Origin: Apostichopus japonicus
Lineage: Eukaryota; Echinodermata; Holothuroidea; Aspidochirotida; Stichopodidae
Length of the DNA: 64,000 bases
NCBI RefSeq assembly: GCF_037975245.1
Contig: NC_092569.1
Location: 4,300,501-4,364,500 of the forward strand
Direction of reading: 5' to 3'
Below, one piece after another: positions 23,801 through 36,500 of the stretch (positions are counted from its first letter, which is position 1; each line of letters starts with the position of its first letter). The notes below the pieces were generated by a model that saw only the letters and a list, made by a program, of their open reading frames with translations, had not been told where the DNA came from and did no database searches. A program made the translations under genes and the position numbers.

Positions 23801-26049
23801 GTGGCAGCAGCTCTGTTTGATATTGAGTTGTTCATGCTGTTTATATAATATCTATCAGCGGATGTACAGCAAACTTAGTGACCCAAGGAACCGACTCTAA
23901 TCCGTACTTTTCCATGATTCATTGATCGGATGCAACTTCCAAATTTCACCGTCAAATTTCATGGCAATTTTTATTTCGGCCGAGGAGCGGGTCATGGGAG
24001 GGAGGAGAGGAGGTGGCGGCAGCATATCCATGGCCAATTGAGAGTGGTAATGTAAAATGGAACGTAGGTCAATGGAGGATAGGGGGATGTACATCATGGA
24101 AGTCCGATCAAGAATGTATTAGATGGTAATGTGATGAGGTCTTAATTCATCCCTTCATTTCTTTATTATTGTATTAACAGGGTAAGTTTAGTTTATGTGA
24201 AAAGGAAATACAAAAGCCGCTAGAATCCAACCATCAACTTCTTCTTTTTTTATATATCTCATTGTATTGTAATGCTGAAATACCGAAGATACTTATCAAA
24301 TGTCTCTTCTCAGTAAACCAGATTCGGGCAAACTGATTTAATTTGTTAAGGCGGAGCAGAGGTTCATATCGATCCGGTTTGCGAATTCTTATTGAATGGA
24401 AATAAAGCAAATTAAAAGGCAACCCGGGTATTCTGGGAGAATTTAAGCGAATTTACATTAATTACGTTTTAAGATGTCAATTTATACCGTTGACTTCGAA
24501 TCTTGTACAGAAATTGACTCTACAAGGCTTAAAAGAATCATGATATAAATAAATTGCCTTTCTTTAAATATTCCATCCACATATTTTACTTGATATCTTT
24601 ATGCACAACCGCCGTGAATAAACCACCGGCAATCCAGGTTCGGTGAGACGCAATCTCTCCAGTTATATCCAGACCTATAATGACTTATCCAATCTGTGAT
24701 CCAAACAATACGGTTAAAAGGTATTGAATTATTGACAATTATCAATCATTAATTGCTTCATGTCCATGCACGTTACATAGGCGTATTTAAATATCAATAT
24801 TTTCAGTGTTGAACAAATTCAGCATAAGTGCTTCGAAAGTAGGCCATCCTCTTTTTCAGGTACAAAAACAATTCTCAGGAACAGGCTTCATTCTCATCCC
24901 CATTTTTATATGGCAAAGCTAATTCGTTGCTATGTTACAAAAAACAATCGAGTTGATAAAAACTGATCATCAAATTCCCCCTTCCCTGCGCCAGTGTTAT
25001 GATACTATTAACCAAGGGCCAATTTTCCTTAGACAATAATATATGATTTCTTGTATTTACTTCTTCAATGTCTAGGAAAAATTTGGATAATGAAAACGAT
25101 TTTTAATGCCCTTTTCCACCACACAGATATATCACTTTATTTGAGTTAAACACTATGCTGCAATCGTTAGGTATGTGTAGGTTATGTAGGCCATATCTTT
25201 CACTGGAATTAAATAATTCATGCAGAAAAAAATCCGGGTGCAAGATGACCGTAGCCTGGCTTATAACAAGTAAATTGTTTAATGCATGGAAACTTGATTG
25301 AATTTTTACGTATGGAAGGCCAAAAACGAACATTATTCAGTAGCTTTTTATGCAGCTTTCATTTTGAATTTTTGCAAGTGATTTAGTCATTCTGTTGCAG
25401 TAAATGTTGCCGAATAACGAGTACGTTAACTAAAGTCGTCCTGCTGCAGCAAAGACTGCCGTATAATGAGTAAGATTCACGTTAGTCCTTATTTGGCAAT
25501 AACATTGCCTCATAATTAGATTTGTTCTTTCTTGATCATTATGTAACTGTAAATATTGCCGCATAATGACTACGATATTTATATTTTCGTCATTATGCGG
25601 CAGTAAAAACTGCATAATAAAGAAAATATGATTTTTGTCCGAAATGGCGACCTTTCTGTGACAGTTGACAGACTGCAAAATAAAAATTCAAGCTTTAGTC
25701 ATGATGTTGAGTGAAACGAACCTCACATAATGACTTGTTCTTCTCATTATGTGACACAGGGTTTACTACTGTAGAAGGATTAAAAGCTGCCTAAAAAGTT
25801 ACTGAAAAAGCTCATTTTGGCGTTCCATAGCTACGCGATCATTCTTTTAGAATTACGTAACTATATTATACCCATTTGGCGTTCAATAGCAATTTAGCAT
25901 TTAGTATAAAAAGAAACCCGCGAAGAATTAAATAGTATCACCGTGGTCACTCGTTTCAGTCTCAAGCAAGTTGTACTTCGAATGAGTTTCCGTTTATCTT
26001 GAATCAACCCTTTTATACCGTTTTCTGGTTAAGATTGTTATATTTATTG
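23801..26049. other. Divergent interval between TBPL1 and GMNN
   Basis: About 2.2 kb separates the candidate 5' ends of the two genes, so both promoters should lie here. It holds the repeated ATTATG-type motifs of 25380-25760. A 66-codon minus-strand frame at 23897-24097 has no recognisable similarity. No TATA box was assigned. Confidence 0.45.
25380..25760. repeat. Diverged ATTATGCGGCA repeats with a hairpin
   Basis: Variants of tgccgcataatgactacg occur about six times in both orientations. The best pair, at 25557-25574 and 25588-25602, forms a stem of about 14 bp (TGCCGCATAATGAC and its complement) around a short AT loop. Confidence 0.65.
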
Positions 26050-26050
26050 A
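26000..26050 (+). other. GMNN: Candidate GMNN non-coding first exon
   Basis: A consensus donor, ATTGA|GTAAGTA, at 26051 precedes an intron that would end at ttag near 27404 or 27410, about 30 bases before the GMNN start codon. The exon's 5' limit is not visible and the start given is nominal. Confidence 0.3.
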
Positions 26051-26386
26051 GTAAGTACAGACTGCTGTCGAACAAGCTTAGAGAAAGCTCTACATTTTCA
26101 ATTCGCCCAAGAAACTAGTTGGACCGTCTGCCTATAGCCTAGGCCTAGCTTAGGTCTTACGTTAGGCTACACCAAACGTTAGTTATATTGTCCTCACATA
26201 GTTGTGACGAATAGCCTAACATAAACTGTACAAAGGGTACTACGTAGGCGCAGTAGGATTCCAAGTTGGTTGGAGTTAGGCCTACGCTATGCGTAAAGGT
26301 AATACTACTTTAGTGTAATATTGCCTGATGTCAGACATAAAACCTGTAGGACACATGATTGCTAAGCTGCAATGCATAGCATAGAC

Positions 26387-26999
26387 GGTACAATTATAGA
26401 ATACAAGGCCATTCATTAACTCTTCCCAGCATCCGGATGCGCAGATGCGCGGTGAACCTGTACATGTCCGTAAAATTACACGTATGACGCCCTCTAAAAT
26501 TCCATCACGTATTTCATTTTGACTCCGCATCCGCGCATCCACCTCGTGAGTACTACTACTAGGAAAGGACTTAAATAATTTTCGAAAGTTTCCCCATATA
26601 CCATCACGTATTTCATTTTGACTCCGCATCCACGCATCCGCGCATCCACCACGGGAGCACTGGGAATGGACTTCAATAATTTTCGAAAAGTTTCAACATA
26701 TACCATCACGTATTTCCAATACTGAAAGTCCCGTATGTACGAAGATATTCCACATCAATAGTGTGTCGTTCTTAAAAGGCATCCGTACATGTGCGACGCC
26801 CACTAAAATTCCGGAAGTACTAGGAAAGGACCTAGGAAATTTTTGACTCCGCATCCACGCATCCGCGCATCCACTCAAAAAGAAAGAACTGGGACTCTGA
26901 CATTTTTTACTTACATACGTACTGGGGTGAGACTGAGCATCCGTGCATCCGGATGCTCAGATAGAATCATCGAGTGGCCCTGTATTCTATAATTACTCC
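26387..26999. mobile_element. 613-bp non-autonomous DNA transposon with 8-bp TSD
   Basis: The element is bordered by a perfect 8-bp direct repeat, GCATAGAC, at 26379-26386 and 27000-27007. Its ends are inverted: left GGTACAATTATAGAATACAA, right (complement) GGAGTAATTATAGAATACAG, each followed by GGCC. Inside are inverted GCATCCGGATGC motifs and tandem ~101-bp units (ccatcacgtatttcatttt at 26501 and 26603). No transposase is present. An 8-bp TSD fits hAT- or Merlin-type elements; GG termini favour Merlin-like, unproven. It would lie in the 5' UTR intron of GMNN. Confidence 0.85.
26501..26720. repeat. ~101-bp tandem units inside the transposon at 26387
   Basis: Two full units and a partial third begin with ccatcacgtatttc and carry gcatccgcgcatccac runs. 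A further gcatcc cluster recurs at 26841-26880. They explain the short open frames on the minus strand here. Confidence 0.75.
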
Positions 27000-27440
27000 G
27001 CATAGACATTGGGCCCTACAGTGCTAGGCCTAGGCAATACAGCAGTAGGGCTAGGCTAGTACTAGCCTACTACTACTAGTAGTAGTAGAAGTAATATGCC
27101 TACTTCCAACTTACTAAATTTAGAAAATTACTAGTCCATACATAACTTAACTTAGTCAGCCTAGTTGCAATTTAACAATGTCAGCCTTTTGCTAAAAAAT
27201 GCAATGCAACTGGCTAAAATCAAGTGCGAGTGTCCACGAACAAATCATGAAAGAGTTGCAACTTACATATCTAAGTCTAAGATACCTTTATTTTTATCAA
27301 TAACACCAATTTTATCAAAAAATTTATGAATAAAACTGTTGATTTCTACATGAATGAAAATTGCTACAACCTCATGAAATAACCCCTCCTTTTTCCATCA
27401 TTAGCCTTAGAGAAGAAAATTTGCCTGAAGACTTGAAAAG

Positions 27441-27539
27441 ATGAATATCAGTGCACAGTCAGCATCAAGTACACATTCAACTGGGACAGCCAGGAAACCA
27501 GCCAAAACCATCAAGTTGAAGACATTCCTGAATTCAAAG
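27441..27539 (+). CDS. GMNN: GMNN first coding exon (probable)
   Basis: The ATG starts MNISAQSASSTHSTGTARKP, followed by KTIKLKTFLNSK. The exon is bounded upstream by ttagccttag (27401-27410). The donor AAG|GTGCTG is weak, but it is the only one before the in-frame TAA at 27600 that gives the phase 0 required by the next exon. The MN(I/P)S start resembles human MNPS. Confidence 0.55.
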
Positions 27540-30500
27540 GTGCTGGACATCTTACCTCTTCATCTTCACCATCTTCAGAAGCCACAAATTGGAAATGGCT
27601 AACAGTGTCATAAAAAACTTCAAACTATTGTCATCTCAGAAGATTTGCAATTTCTTCCTCTACTAAGATAATGAATGTTTCTATCTGCTCCTCCCATACT
27701 GCTATTGTAGTTATAGAAATTAGAGGGTCTGCGCACAGTTATCTGATAGATGTGGGTCAGGCTGTACTTTGGGTCCTACTTGTGACTGGTCTGGTATCCA
27801 CATTACATCAAATACGAATGATTATTTCTTTGTTATGAAAAGAACTTTCCGTTCAAAAAGGTAAAGACATTTTGTGATCTCAAGAGGTGCTGCGTTATAT
27901 AGGATAATTTAAAACATTGAGGGAATTGCTATTATTGTTCCTGATAGAATGGTGACAGTCAAACATAGTTGGTTCTTTGATCAAAAGTTGAATGTTAAAC
28001 TGAAGCCCTACCAACCCATCCCCCCCCCCCCCCTTGCCCTCCCATTTTGTAATTCATGTGTGCAGTGCCATACTAAAATTTAACATACCTCCTGATCATT
28101 CATAAATTTGGCAAATATTTTATCTATATTATTATCTACATGAAATACTGTACGATCAGAATCTATGATTGAAAGTTGTCAAAGTTGGCCTGCAAAAATT
28201 AAGTTACTCAAAACCATATTGAGTGAATATTTACATTATTTGTTTAATAATTTTGTGTTTAAATTGTACATTTCTGTAGGCTCCGCACAGCTCTCCCAGT
28301 CAACGTAAATCACTGCAGCAGTTACAGCCCTCTGCTGGAGATGACAGCAAACTTGTTGGAAAAGACGGATTCGTTCGAAGCGTAAATCAGGTGCGTATGA
28401 AATTTTATAATGTTTGCCGTTGAGTTTGAGAAAGTGTTGATGGATTTTACAAAAAAAAATGTTTACAATTGTATAATGGAAATCTATACTAATGACCACA
28501 CTAAGCTGTTAGCTTAAAGCAAACTCTTGTATATTCTTAGGGAGATATCAGAGCATTCTATTTTCTATCTTTGCGATATTGAGGGGCTTTGAGCAAGTCT
28601 TGAAAATAAACTCACAGTGCCAATATACTTCAGCCTTTTTTCTGCTTTTCTAAGTGAAATTTTGATGAATGTGATGTTTGCAAATGTATGCCTTTGTCTG
28701 TTTAACAATATAAATCTAGTACTATAATCAAATTCAAATAACATTCTAAAATATGAACAGAAAAGGTGGGTGAAAAGGTTGGGACTGTTTCTCATACTTA
28801 CAGAATAACATTTCTTTGGGAAAGCCAAATGTAAAACTGGAATAGTTTCCAAATTTATGCTCTTGGCAATCCAAGTGATAACCAAATGATAACCAAGTGA
28901 TAACCCATTTATTACTTGTGATAACCAAGTGATAATTTGTGATAACCAAGTAATAACTTTAGCTTATTGTGGATTTTATAATCAAATTGGAATATATCGT
29001 GTTGCAAAATTTCACATAAAAATGAAAAGGAATGTTTTTTAATGTTTCTTGTTGTTTTGATTTTTCTTATTGGGTTATGAAGATTGCATACTTTGTTAAT
29101 GGAATGGGTTAAAAAAGCAAATTGTTACTTTCCCATGTTTACATAAATTGACATCCTCGGTTTGGTGGCGTATCATGTTCCTGATTGCCTAATGTGATTA
29201 ATTTTTTACTATTTCTCTTCCAGTTAAGCTGCAAATAGTTTGATGCAACAAATTTGTGTTTTAGTTCTTAGTCTAAAGAGATGGATATAACCACAAATGA
29301 AGGGGGGGGGGGAGGGACTAACAAATAATGTGGATGGAGACAAATAGGTATTTTAATGACTTAAAATAATTTCTATGTAGCCCTAAATCCTGTATCTTTT
29401 ATTTTTTTATTGTCCTGCTACAGAAACCCCGAACTCCAAAGAGAAAGCGAGATGGAGATGGCGAGAAACCAGCAAAGAGGCATGCAAAGTTCATCGCCAA
29501 ACCGAGCAAGAAATTTTCTGTTTACAAAGATATCACAGCTGAAGGATCAAAAAGCTCAGGAGAAACTGTCGCAGTGAGTTTTGTCTTTCTCTTTCTGATT
29601 TTCGATTCCAATGAAAATTGCTCCTTGTACGTAGTGTCATTTGAAACTGAACTGTGTAACAAATAATTATTATTACACCAATGTTAAAACAAAAGCTTCA
29701 GTGAAAATGAAAGAGAAATAGTAGGGAAGGTGGGTGGCAGATTTTTTGCAAGAGGACAAGGGGTTTATCCGTTGGTAAAACAGACGGTGACAAGGGGAAC
29801 CAGCAGGTAGGAAAGGGGGCGGGGTTACGTCCTCCACAGATAGGAACAAAAGTCAAAATTTAATTGTTTTACCATTTTTCAATAAAAGCCAAAAATACAA
29901 TTAAACTCACACCAGTAATAAAATTAATGATAACGATAATAAACACATTTCTTAATCACCCAAACTACGGGGGGGAAAGGTAACAACTGACCGCTGACCA
30001 ATCAACATAGGAGGTTAAAACATGAGTCTTAAGTTGCAGTTTAAAAGAATACACAATAGGATAGTGTCAACTAACAATGGAGTTTCACAGACGAAGGGGC
30101 TTCAGACACCAATGCGCTGTCTCGAGTGTCTGCTGCTGTATTTATATTAACACCTTGAATTAGTATTATATTCTCATCCAAGAAGGATGCATCTAGCTGT
30201 TAATTAACTCTATGAGTTAATATTGAAATGGAAATGATGTACGATAGGCTTTCATGTTAATTTTTTGTCGTGATATAGGTAACAATGACTCTTGTCTAGA
30301 TGTTTATTGCAGCATTAACAGTGCGCCAACCGACACGATTGTTGGAACTTGTGTATGGTGCATGGTGAGAATTGCTACATTGCAAACACACAAATTGTAA
30401 CAGTCATGTTTTACAAGTCTTATCAGTCAGTGTTTTTACAGTAACATCCAATGTTACTTAAGTTTGTGGAACACGTTCGGTGCACTTAAGTGCAGGGAAT

Positions 30501-33500
30501 TCTAGAGGATCACAATCAGAGCAACCATAAACAGGATAATACAAGATATAACACCACTCCACCAGAAACATGTGAGCTCGACAGCTGCCTCACATGTGCG
30601 ATGTCTCCATCTCTATGACAATATTTTTCTGTACAGGAAAGGCTATAGAGTTAAATTTGTACGGTAATTAAAGTAATGACCGAATGCTTCAGTTAGTTTC
30701 CCTTCATGTTTGTATACCTGTGGGCTTTTTTACATCTGTGACTGTTATCATGTGTTGCTGTAAATTTAAATTACAACCATACCTGATTAAAAATTCACAC
30801 ATACTACATAAGAAGAACGAAAAGGGTAAAAATATGAACGTCATCAGTCGTAACCTCCGGTCGATTCCGAAACTAATCGTACAGTACTCGTGTAGGCAAT
30901 AATCTACATAATGAAATGCACTGCATTAAATAATATTAGGCCAAAGTGTGGTAAACGTACGATGAAAAACGGTGAAGTTTAGTTCAGTTGCTGGCCACAA
31001 AAGTCAACGGTAAGTGGAACAGAAAAGTGTGTGAACAGGTTGGTTCCTTTTAGGATAAAGCAGGAAAAAAAGGGGCAGATATATGTAGATTAAAATTGTT
31101 TCTCAGGATAAGCATAGGATTATTTTTTGAGGCATAATTGTTTTTGATCATTTGGATAATCTACTGTACTTACTTGTAATGCTAGTAGAGTGTGCAGTAG
31201 ACTCAATACGATGATATCGAGTCCAAAAAAGGGACTAGTAGATGGGATGGAGGTACAGGGTAGATAGAACTGATAGAAGAAATAAGCTCAGGCATTTTCA
31301 GTTATTAGTGGTCAAGCCTATGTTTACAATTTTGTTTACAATTTAGATTTATCGGTTAATGTCAGACTGAAGGTCCAGTAGCTGCAGAGAGGACAGGGGA
31401 GAGGGAGGATAAGGCCCTGTTTCTGTATATTTATTAAAATATTGGAGAAATTGGTGCAGGCAAGAATCTATTGAAATTGTATTTAGCATTATTAAGTTCA
31501 ACCCATGTTTGAAAACCATGACCCAAAATAATGCAACAAACTAAAGCTATATTTTCCTCGAGCTCACTTATAACACAAAATTTTGTAGGCAGACCACATA
31601 CATATAGCATACTCAAATAATAAATTTAATTACAAGAGATTGAAAATTGGAAGTCAGTGCCACACACATAGGCATAACTTAATGGTCTACAAAAGGGTGT
31701 CAAATATAATTCCTATAGGCCCCCTTTTCAAGTGGCTAGGACAATTTTAGTTGCTTGGCCTATCTGTTTTGATGTGTCCATCGTCTTGGCACGTGACCGC
31801 CAATGTTTGGCCAAACAGATCCCTGTGAAGGAAATGAATGGCATACTGCAGAGTCTGTTTTAGTCATTTAGTTGTTAAGTGCCTTCTTCTACCCATGTTA
31901 TGCAATGAAGCATCGTGTATACATCGATTGGTGGAATTCATTATGCAATACACATGAAGTCAAAAAAGATTTAAACCTTGCACTTTTAATAGATCTTTCA
32001 AGTGGATCGATTGCAAATTGTTAACCTGGCTACGATAATTTTATTCGCTTGACCTTTTCTGTTTATAGTGTACATTGTCTTGAAATAAATGAATGGCATA
32101 TTGCAGAATTGCTCTGTGTATAGCAGAAACTGTTTCAGGATCCAGTGCATTCTTCTTGAACCTATTTACATTACTTTCACTTTTACAATTTTGATAATGT
32201 TCCATTTTCAATGTACTTTTCAATCCGATAAGTAGATACAAGTAATTAATTGATAGGATCAAGTGCCTTCTACATCAGAAACCCATTGTTAAATGAAACA
32301 ATATACACTGTACACTGATTGTGAAATTCAATTTAATACATTAAACATTAGAAATGACAACTTTTTAAACGTTGCACTTTTGATGGACGTTTTCCGAGTG
32401 GATTAATTATTATTCCTGGCTAGGACAGTTTAAGTTGCTTGGCTTTAAGTCTGGTTTCCTCATCAAAAGAATGGGCAAGTGCATGTGGTTCCCTCCGTAA
32501 GAGCTCAAAAGTCGCGAGGAAAGTCTGCTCTTACCTTGGTGTTTGTGGTTCAGGACCTCACCCTACATTTGGAATGGATAAATTATAAGCCTGCAGATAG
32601 CATGAATAGTGGCTGTTGTCCGTCAATCCATCCGTCCGTCTTGAGTTAGTGTTACTGCTGCCTGGAATACCATGTAAACCTACACCCGTAGACAGATTCA
32701 TGAATGAGTTGAGCCTTGAAATATAGCCTGCATATCACACTTCCATAATTGGCAATACCTGCACCCCCCTTTTCCCTTCCTCTGAATTTACACTGAATGA
32801 ACCATTACGTCTTTTCATCTCATAAGACTTATCTCTCCTTAGCTTGGGACACCTCTTTATTAGGAAAATATGCTCACTCAAACTTGTTTTAATGAAAAGT
32901 AATAGTTTCCTATTTCGCTCAAAATTCTTTCATTGTGACTGTTGAGAGCAAACTTGCTTTTTGTCAAAGAATATGAAAACAAGGTATTTTTCTCAATGTC
33001 TTGTTCGAGTCTTGGCACACTCTGATGTGATTATTTTTGTGATGTTCTTGTCCGTAGCAGAAGACAAAGAAAACCCCAGAGGAAGAGGCATATGAGCTGA
33101 TGGTACAAGGTATGAAATTTGGGCTTTCTTTCTATTTTCTGTTTAAATTTGTTAAAATGTTTTATTGCTCTGTGCATACTACTGTACTCCCTCTTCCTAA
33201 CCCAGATGACACTATGAACATACAAATTGACTGTTCCTACAGTACTTTTTTAATAGCAAAAATTGCATTCTTTCTGTAGCAATGTAAAATCAAACAAGAG
33301 AAATAAGAAACAAATGAATAAAGGAAGAAAAAATAGAAGGTGGTTTGGTCTGATGCTGCAGTGCAGGTATTTCATATTGCTGAAGTTAGTTTTCTACTGC
33401 TACACTTAGTGACACACAGGTTGGACTTCATGCCCCACTGTGTGAACTTAGTGCCACATGGCATGAACTTAATGCCCCATGGTATGAACTTAATACCCCA

Positions 33501-36500
33501 CAGGATGAAAGTTGTGCCCCACATGATAAAATTAGTGCCACATGGTATGAAGTTAATGCCCGACCGTATGAACTTAATGCCCCATGGTATGAACCTAATA
33601 CCCACAGGATGAAATTAGTGCCCAACATAATGAAATAAGTGCCCACATGATGAACTTTAAGGCGTGGAAAGAGATGAATCTGAAGCTAATTGTACTAAGA
33701 TATTGATTTGGAAACAGAACAATGGATCTTCGTGTGATGTTTACATTCTATTTATTTTGATTTACAGAGGAAATTCCAGAGAAATATTGGGAAGATATTG
33801 CTGAAGAAAGAAGGGTAGCTCTTGAAAATACCTTGAATGAGAATGAGAGGGTAAGACATATATCAATATTGATTTTTCTTTCAACATTTTCAGTAAAAGA
33901 TTCAAATTTCTCTTTAGAATTATCTTAATCTTGAAAAGACTGTGATTTGCAAGAGTCTAGTTACCACTTGGTATTAATATTAAGTATTTTGTGTTTACTC
34001 TAAGCTTTTACATTTCATAATAAGTTTAGAGTTGATTTATGCTTTTACGTGCTATCTCTTCCATTCAGCTGCACACAGAAGTTAATGATCTTAAAGAGGA
34101 GAACCAGAGGTTAAAGGTCACAGCCGATCAAGCAGTCTACCTCGCTGAAGTCGTTCAGGTGAGTAATATTGTGGTTGCTTTAAATTTTAAATTCTGATAT
34201 TTAATGAGGGCAGTTTGCTGCACCTACTCATGTATGAAGATATAAAATATGACGAACAACGTCAGCTGGTGTCTACACTTCATCTCCAAGGTCTCTCATT
34301 TATGAGATGATTTAGGAAAATGTCAATTTTGGATGTCTCAAAGGTTGTTTACTAATTAATAACATAGAAAATAAGATATCACCTTTTCACTGTATCTTTC
34401 TTCCTGCAAGTGGAAAGGGTTTGGGGTGGGGGGGGTGGGCATGTGGATGATTAGCATGTGGTTTCAATGTCTCAAAGGTCGTTTACTAATTATTAACATA
34501 GAAAATAAGATATCACCTTTTCACTTTATCTTTCTTCCTGAAAGTGGAAAGGGTTTGGGGCGGGGGGGGGGGGGATTAGCATGTGGTTTCAATGTCTCAA
34601 AGGTCGTTTACTAATTAATAACATAGAAAATAAGATATCACCTTTTCACTTTATCTTTCTTCCTGAGAGTGGAAAGGGTTTGGGACGGGGGGGGGGGGGG
34701 GCATGTGGATGATCAATATGTGGTTTATTTTTCGTAGAAAATGGTCTTTTCACATATATGTTGAATTTTGCAGGTCTGAAATATAAGCTACAGTAAATAT
34801 TCTTCAGATTACATAAACATTAGGTTGTTAGTTCACTTTGAAAGAATGGAGAGAACACCAAATTTCTTTTTATCTGCTGACATATGCCACCACTTTGAAA
34901 AACACAAAACTAATTAGCCACTTCAGCACCCATATCATATGTCATATATGCTTCTCATACTGTGAAGCCAAAAACACAGAAGGGAAAGAAAGAAAGGAAA
35001 CAAACATATATAGAGCTTTGTTTGGAACAAGATTTTGACAAGTTTGACCTGATTTTGACAAGATTTTGACCTGGAATACTGTAGTTTTACTTTTTTCCTT
35101 TTTTTTATAATTTTCAAATTAACTGCCACTGGAGTAATTCATATATATGTATATATATATATGTATATATATGCATGTGTGATATCAAATGTGTATGACG
35201 ATGTTGTGTAACAGTTTTATTGGCAACATTGTTACGGTAGTATTTATATTGTAACTTTCATCAAGAGACTTGGATAAAACGGCTTTGATAGTGATATAGA
35301 TTAAGTACCAGCAACATTGAAACAGAATAAACGAGCAAGTTGGACCTTTTAAAACGTTTTGATAAACAATCTGTTTGTGATGACTGAATCTGTTTACCAT
35401 TAGGAGAGAATTTCTACATCTGTAGTTTTAATCATATGTTTGAAGTTGCAACTTATTGATTGCAGCAATCACCACCTTATGTAGGTGAGAAAATGATTAT
35501 TTAAACAGACTGCAAGCAGCTGTGTGTGAACATTGTCTGTGCATGTAGCCATTCATGGAATGAACTTGAAAAACATTTTTTTCAAAAAGATTGACTGAAG
35601 CTGATATGGCCAATGGCCAGTTTGTGGCAATTGCATTTTTTAGCTCATACCAGCATGCTGGTGTGAGCTATTGTTACAGTGCGGCGTCTATCACTCTATC
35701 ATTCTATCACTCTATCACTCTATCCGTCAACAATTGGTAAAACCGCTCCCACTCGCACAGTGTTTGTTGGAATTCCCTGAAACTTGGACACAAGGACCAT
35801 TGGGTATAGGGCCATCAGAGATGGTCCGAAATTTGGGGTCAAAGGTCACCTGTGGGCCGTAATGGGCCATTTTGTGGAAATACGCAAAATGCTTCTTCTC
35901 CTACAGATTTCATGGTACAATGTTGAGGGTTTGTCACGATAGTACTATGGAAGTTTTACCTTCAGAGTGTTCATGAATTTGAGATCAAAGATCAACTAGG
36001 GGTCTTTTGTGGCCCGGGCCGTGGCCCTATATTTTCAAATTGCTCCTGTTCGTACAGTGTATGGCCAGTTATAATGAAACTTGGTCACAACGTTCCTCGG
36101 GATGAGAGTTACGAGGGGTGTTCGGAAAATTGAGGTCAAATGTCATTTAGGGGGTCATCGGGGGTCATTCTTTGTAATATTTTCAAATATCTCAATCTCC
36201 TCAAGATTTTGATGGATCATATTCAAAGTTGAACTGATGATTGTTGGATTGTGTATGAATAAGGTGATGCCTAATAATTTTTGGTCAAAAGTTAATTAAT
36301 TACAATTAATGCCCATTGTTTAAAAAAAATCTGAGCCTTCACTTTTAGCCAAAGCTCCTTTAATTTGTCTCCCAGTCTCTGCAGTGTTTGTTTACATTTG
36401 TGGTTAAGCTCTGCAGAGGCTGTTAGTGGAATTAAAGCAGGACTGGGAGTTGTTATTAACTGTTGAACTGTAAGCATGAGAGCCCTATAGCCAATCAGCA

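Noticed and set aside
23897-24097. Small minus-strand gene upstream of TBPL1
   Set aside because: Sixty-six codons with a Pro run but no recognisable homology or Kozak/splice support; likely promoter-region DNA.
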